Positions 61,383-64,000 of a stretch of DNA of 64,000 bases are shown here, one piece after another (position 1 is the stretch's first letter; the number at the start of each line of letters is the position of its first letter). A program made the position numbers and the translations under genes. The stretch lies in the NCBI RefSeq assembly GCF_013410375.1, contig NZ_JACCFL010000001.1, positions 1,798,001 to 1,862,000 on the forward strand, read 5' to 3'. This stretch comes from Leifsonia shinshuensis (GTDB lineage: Bacteria > Actinomycetota > Actinomycetes > Actinomycetales > Microbacteriaceae). The notes below the pieces were generated by a model. It saw only the letters and a program-made list of their open reading frames with translations, searched no databases and was not told the origin of the DNA.

Positions 61383-62450
61383 ATGAGTCTGAGCACCATG
61401 CTGGGGATCGACACGCCGATCGTCCTCGGCCCGTTCGGCGGGCTGTCGTCCGTCGCGCTGACCGCGGCCGTGAGCGAGGCGGGCGGCCTCGGTTCGTACG
61501 GGCTGTACGGCTTCGACGGCGCCCGCGTCCGGGCCGTCGCGGCGGAGCTGAGAGAGGCCACCTCCCGCCCGATCGCGCTCAACCTCTGGCTGCCGCACCG
61601 GGAGGCCGGCGAGCACGAGCAGGACGTCTTCGACCAAGCGGAGTTCGACCGGGCCGTGGCCGGGATGGCCGACCTCTTCGCCCAGGCGGGGGTGCTCCCG
61701 CCGGAGTGGCCGGTCGCGCCGCTCCCCGACTTCGAGGAGCAGCTGGAGGCCGCACTCGACGCCCGGCCGGCCGCGCTGAGCTTCGTGTTCGGCGTCCCCG
61801 CGCCCGACGTGATCGAGCGCGCGCACTCCCGCGGGATCGCCGTCATCGGCGCGGCCACGACGGTCGCGGAGGCGCGCGTGCTGGAGGCCGGCGGCGTCGA
61901 CGCGATCGTCGCCTCGGGCGCCGAGGCCGCCGGGCACCGGCCGTCGTTCCTGCTGGAGGCCGAGCGCAGCCTGGTCGGCGGCCTGGCGCTGATCCCGCAG
62001 GTCGTGGACGCCGTCCGCGTGCCGGTCATCGCCGCCGGCGGCATCGCCGACCGGCGGCAGGTCGCCGCTGCGTTCGCCCTGGGCGCGTCCGGGGTGCAGG
62101 CGGGGACGGTGTTCCTGGCGACCGCCCAGTCGGCGGCGCCCGCCATCCACCGCGAGCGCATCCGCTCGGCGCTCGCCGCGGACACGGTGCTGACCCGGGC
62201 CATGAGCGGCCGGCTGGCGCGCGGCCTCCCGAACCTCGCCGTCCGGGCGATCGAGAGCAGCGGCTCCGCGGCGACCTTCCCGCTGCAGAACATCCTCACC
62301 GGCGTCTTCCGCCGCGCCGCGTCCGCCGCGGGCGACCAGCCCGAGCTGCTGTCGCTGTGGATGGGGCAGAGCGCCGGCCTGTCCCGGCTCGACGACGCGT
62401 CCGAGGTGTTCGCGGAGCTCGCGGCGGGGGTGCCGGACGCCGTCGGCTGA
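61383..62450 (+). CDS. Nitronate monooxygenase-type FMN oxidoreductase
   Basis: The protein has 355 residues of TIM-barrel fold. Features are DTPIVLGPFGGLSSVALTAAVSEAGGLGSYG, IVASGAEAAGHRP (the FMN/His region AGGH-like) and VPVIAAGGIADRRQVAAAFALGASGVQAGTVFL. It probably uses FMN to oxidise nitronates or reduce quinones/enoyl compounds. The operator upstream and the MarR gene downstream suggest stress or substrate induction. Confidence 0.85.
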   Translation: MSLSTMLGIDTPIVLGPFGGLSSVALTAAVSEAGGLGSYGLYGFDGARVRAVAAELREATSRPIALNLWLPHREAGEHEQDVFDQAEFDRAVAGMADLFAQAGVLPPEWPVAPLPDFEEQLEAALDARPAALSFVFGVPAPDVIERAHSRGIAVIGAATTVAEARVLEAGGVDAIVASGAEAAGHRPSFLLEAERSLVGGLALIPQVVDAVRVPVIAAGGIADRRQVAAAFALGASGVQAGTVFLATAQSAAPAIHRERIRSALAADTVLTRAMSGRLARGLPNLAVRAIESSGSAATFPLQNILTGVFRRAASAAGDQPELLSLWMGQSAGLSRLDDASEVFAELAAGVPDAVG

Positions 62451-62515
62451 CCCCGCAGGTGCGGACCGGGTGGTGTGCGCGCGGATCCGGGCGGCGTGCG
62501 GTTCCGGCGGCGGCG

Positions 62516-63010
62516 CTACAGACCGGCGGCCGCGCCCGGGAGCAGGAGGGTGAAACGTCCGTCCGCGCTCGGGAGGTCGCCCGCCGCGCTCGCGAACGCC
62601 CGGAACGACGCCACGGCCGCGTCGCGCTCGGCCGGCTCCATCACGGCGAGGACGTCGGCGAGCGCCGAGCGCCGGTGACCGATGACGCGCTGGACGAGCG
62701 AGCTGCCCTCCGCCGTCAGCCCGACGCGGACGAAGCGGCGGTCGTCGGGATCCTCGGTGCGCTCGACCAGGCCGAGGCGGACGAGCTTCTCGCAGGTGCG
62801 GGTGGCGTTGGAGGCGTGCACGCCGAGCTCGGCGGCCACGCCGCCGAGCGTCTGGGGGCCGCGGGTGGCGATCATCACCAGGACGCGGAGCTGTGGAGAG
62901 GTGACGATGTCCTCCACCTCGGACACCGAGCGCGCGGCGACGCGCATCATCACGTCCGCCGCCTGGAGGGCTGCGTCGACGTCGTCGGCGTGCTGTTCGT
63001 CCTGGTCCAC
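62516..63010 (-). CDS. MarR family transcriptional regulator
   Basis: The protein has 164 residues. The winged helix is PQLRVLVMIATRGPQTLGGVAAELGVHASNATRTCEKLVRLGLVERTEDPDDRRFVRVGLT, the MarR pattern with the conserved D-DRR wing. GTG 63010 is chosen to give the usual length; ATG 63046 is also possible. It lies between two genes that share a TTGCG-N4-CGCAA dyad, so it is the likely regulator of both. Confidence 0.85.
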   Translation of the reverse strand: MDQDEQHADDVDAALQAADVMMRVAARSVSEVEDIVTSPQLRVLVMIATRGPQTLGGVAAELGVHASNATRTCEKLVRLGLVERTEDPDDRRFVRVGLTAEGSSLVQRVIGHRRSALADVLAVMEPAERDAAVASFRAFASAAGDLPSADGRFTLLLPGAAAGL

Positions 63011-63143
63011 TCTCCAGTTGTACCGTGCATCCCTGCACTCGTGCATCAGCGCGCCGCCGGCGCCGGGCGTGGCGCGGCTGAACGGGAGGTGCCAGGGTGC
63101 TCGGAGTGCCGCCCGACCACTACCGCACCGGGCGCGATCGCGG

Positions 63144-63163
63144 GATAATTGCGCTGTCGCAAT
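63144..63163 (+). promoter_or_regulatory. -10 element overlapped by MarR-type operator
   Basis: GATAAT (63144-63149) overlaps the perfect dyad ATTGCG-CTGT-CGCAAT (63148-63163), 17 bp before the ATG at 63180, with AAGGAGG in between. Same core as the site at 61319-61332. Confidence 0.6.
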
Positions 63164-63179
63164 CAAGGAGGCGATCATC

Positions 63180-63482
63180 ATGGTCGGAGCACACGAGCGC
63201 GACGCGGTCGAGGGCCGGTACACCCAGGCCGAGCCCGAGGCGGCCGAGGAGCGCGTCGTCCACGGTCAGTACACCGAAGGAGAGGGCCATCTCGGTCCGG
63301 ACACCGAGATCGCCGGGGCCTACGTGGGCACCGAGCGCGAGGGCAGGCCGCCCGTCGTGCGCAGCACCCACCAGCGGAGCGGGAACTACCCGAAAGCGGA
63401 GCATGAGGCCGCAGCCGCCGCCACGCCCGCCGCGCCGGGGGAGAACGCGCCCCGCGAGGCCGAACCTCCCGCGGTGGGCTGA
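63180..63482 (+). CDS. Small repetitive acidic protein
   Basis: The protein has 100 residues, hydrophilic and acidic. A G-x-Y-x3-E motif occurs four times: GRYTQAE (G12), GQYTEGE (G29), GAYVGTE (G46), GNYPKAE (G68), mostly at a 17-residue period. The C-terminus is Ala/Pro/Glu-rich. ATG 63180 has AAGGAGG 9 nt upstream. No family is recognised. The MarR-type operator in its promoter suggests an induced stress protein. Confidence 0.65.
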   Translation: MVGAHERDAVEGRYTQAEPEAAEERVVHGQYTEGEGHLGPDTEIAGAYVGTEREGRPPVVRSTHQRSGNYPKAEHEAAAAATPAAPGENAPREAEPPAVG

Positions 63483-63493
63483 CCCCCTCCACC

Positions 63494-63528
63494 CGGGGCG
63501 CCCCGGGCCCGTCCACGGGACGCCCCGA
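63494..63528. terminator. GC-rich nested hairpin
   Basis: CGGGGCG (63494-63500) pairs with CGCCCCG (63522-63528), with an inner CCCGT/ACGGG stem. It lies between the convergent small acidic protein and MFS genes. No T run. Confidence 0.45.
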
Positions 63529-63570
63529 GCCCATCCGCGCGCCCCGAAGCAGTCCCATCCCGCGCGGACC

Positions 63571-64000
63571 CTAACTCGGCGCGGCCTCCGCGGCGCTCCC
63601 GGGCGCCCCGCCCGGCTGCGTCCGCCGCCGCACGAACACCAGCAGGCACAGGTGGACGACGGCGAGCGCGCTCGCGACGCCGACGGCGGCGAGCCAGCTC
63701 GCCGGGGTCGTCCCGGTGCTGAACAGGAGCCCGAGGACAGTCGTCGCCACGATCGCGCCGACGTAGCGGGAGGTCTGGAAGATCCCCGCGGCCACGCCCG
63801 CGTCCTGCGGCCGGGCGGCGGAGTACAGCGCCTGGTTCATCCCGATGCTGACGACGCAGTAGGGGACGCCGAGGGCCGCGGTGATCAGCAGCACCACCCA
63901 CGGCGCCGTGGTGGCCGCCGCGACGCCGAGCAGCACCGCGCCGACGATCAGGGCCGAGGCGCCGGCGAGCAGCGTCGGCCGCAGCCCGACGCCCTCGATC
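63571..64000 (-). CDS. MFS transporter, C-terminal part (DHA2-like), 5' end beyond the window
   Basis: The frame is open from the right edge (64000) to a stop at 63571, giving about 143 residues and four hydrophobic helices. GMNQALYSAARPQDAGVAAGIFQTSRYVGAIVATTVLG is the typical late-helix region of 14-helix DHA2 drug exporters. The tail is RRRTQPGGAPGSAAEAAPS. Only the last third of the protein is visible. Confidence 0.75.
   Translation of the reverse strand, partial: IEGVGLRPTLLAGASALIVGAVLLGVAAATTAPWVVLLITAALGVPYCVVSIGMNQALYSAARPQDAGVAAGIFQTSRYVGAIVATTVLGLLFSTGTTPASWLAAVGVASALAVVHLCLLVFVRRRTQPGGAPGSAAEAAPS

Overview
The window looks like chromosomal DNA of a high-GC Gram-positive actinobacterium, most likely Microbacteriaceae (Leifsonia-like). 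The base composition is GC-rich, GTG starts are common, many genes carry a TANNNT -10 hexamer only 6-8 nt before the start codon (leaderless transcripts), and cell-wall proteins and regulators are of actinobacterial type. The genus is an inference; no rRNA is present.

Layout. (1) 1-3880: the right end of an integrated mobile element. A leftward operon (excisionase-like protein, unknown protein, replication-initiator-like protein, zinc-ribbon-like small protein, partial unknown gene) faces a rightward HTH protein and a tyrosine integrase that stops 6 bp from the 3' end of a tRNA-Leu(UAA). The initiator-like gene holds four 24-bp-spaced palindromic iterons and a perfect DnaA box. (2) 3900-21800: small enzymes, an Ig-domain membrane protein, a TetR-MFS-PLP enzyme-aldonolactone oxidase operon, a TetR/ABC-2 exporter operon, LemA plus an M48 protease, a YcaQ-type glycosylase and a polyamine/Fe-type ABC importer. 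(3) 21863-26558: two secreted or unknown proteins, an orphan FtsW-like protein and an AI-2E family permease. (4) 26600-51144: a conserved actinobacterial core block (ilvA, greA, DUF4307, small membrane protein, hemolysin III, Z-prenyl transferase, phoH2, fumarase, carbonic anhydrase, DUF4245, xseB, xseA, ispH, fba, glpX, rmuC, ychF) whose order resembles M. tuberculosis Rv1080c-Rv1112, with the mca position empty. A single-ORF HxlR-PP2C fusion stands opposite a qorB-like gene in this block. (5) 51181-64000: accessory genes, including a 2-TM NUDIX protein, a variant YkuD lipoprotein, a coiled-coil M15-like secreted protein, a PadR-regulated ABC exporter and a MarR-centred local regulon.

The two most interesting items are the HxlR-PP2C fusion (40167-41354), which joins a cysteine-based redox-type DNA-binding domain to an intact Ser/Thr phosphatase, and the initiator-like gene with an origin-like array inside its own reading frame (584-1114). 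Two families of intergenic palindromic repeats recur mainly between gene ends.
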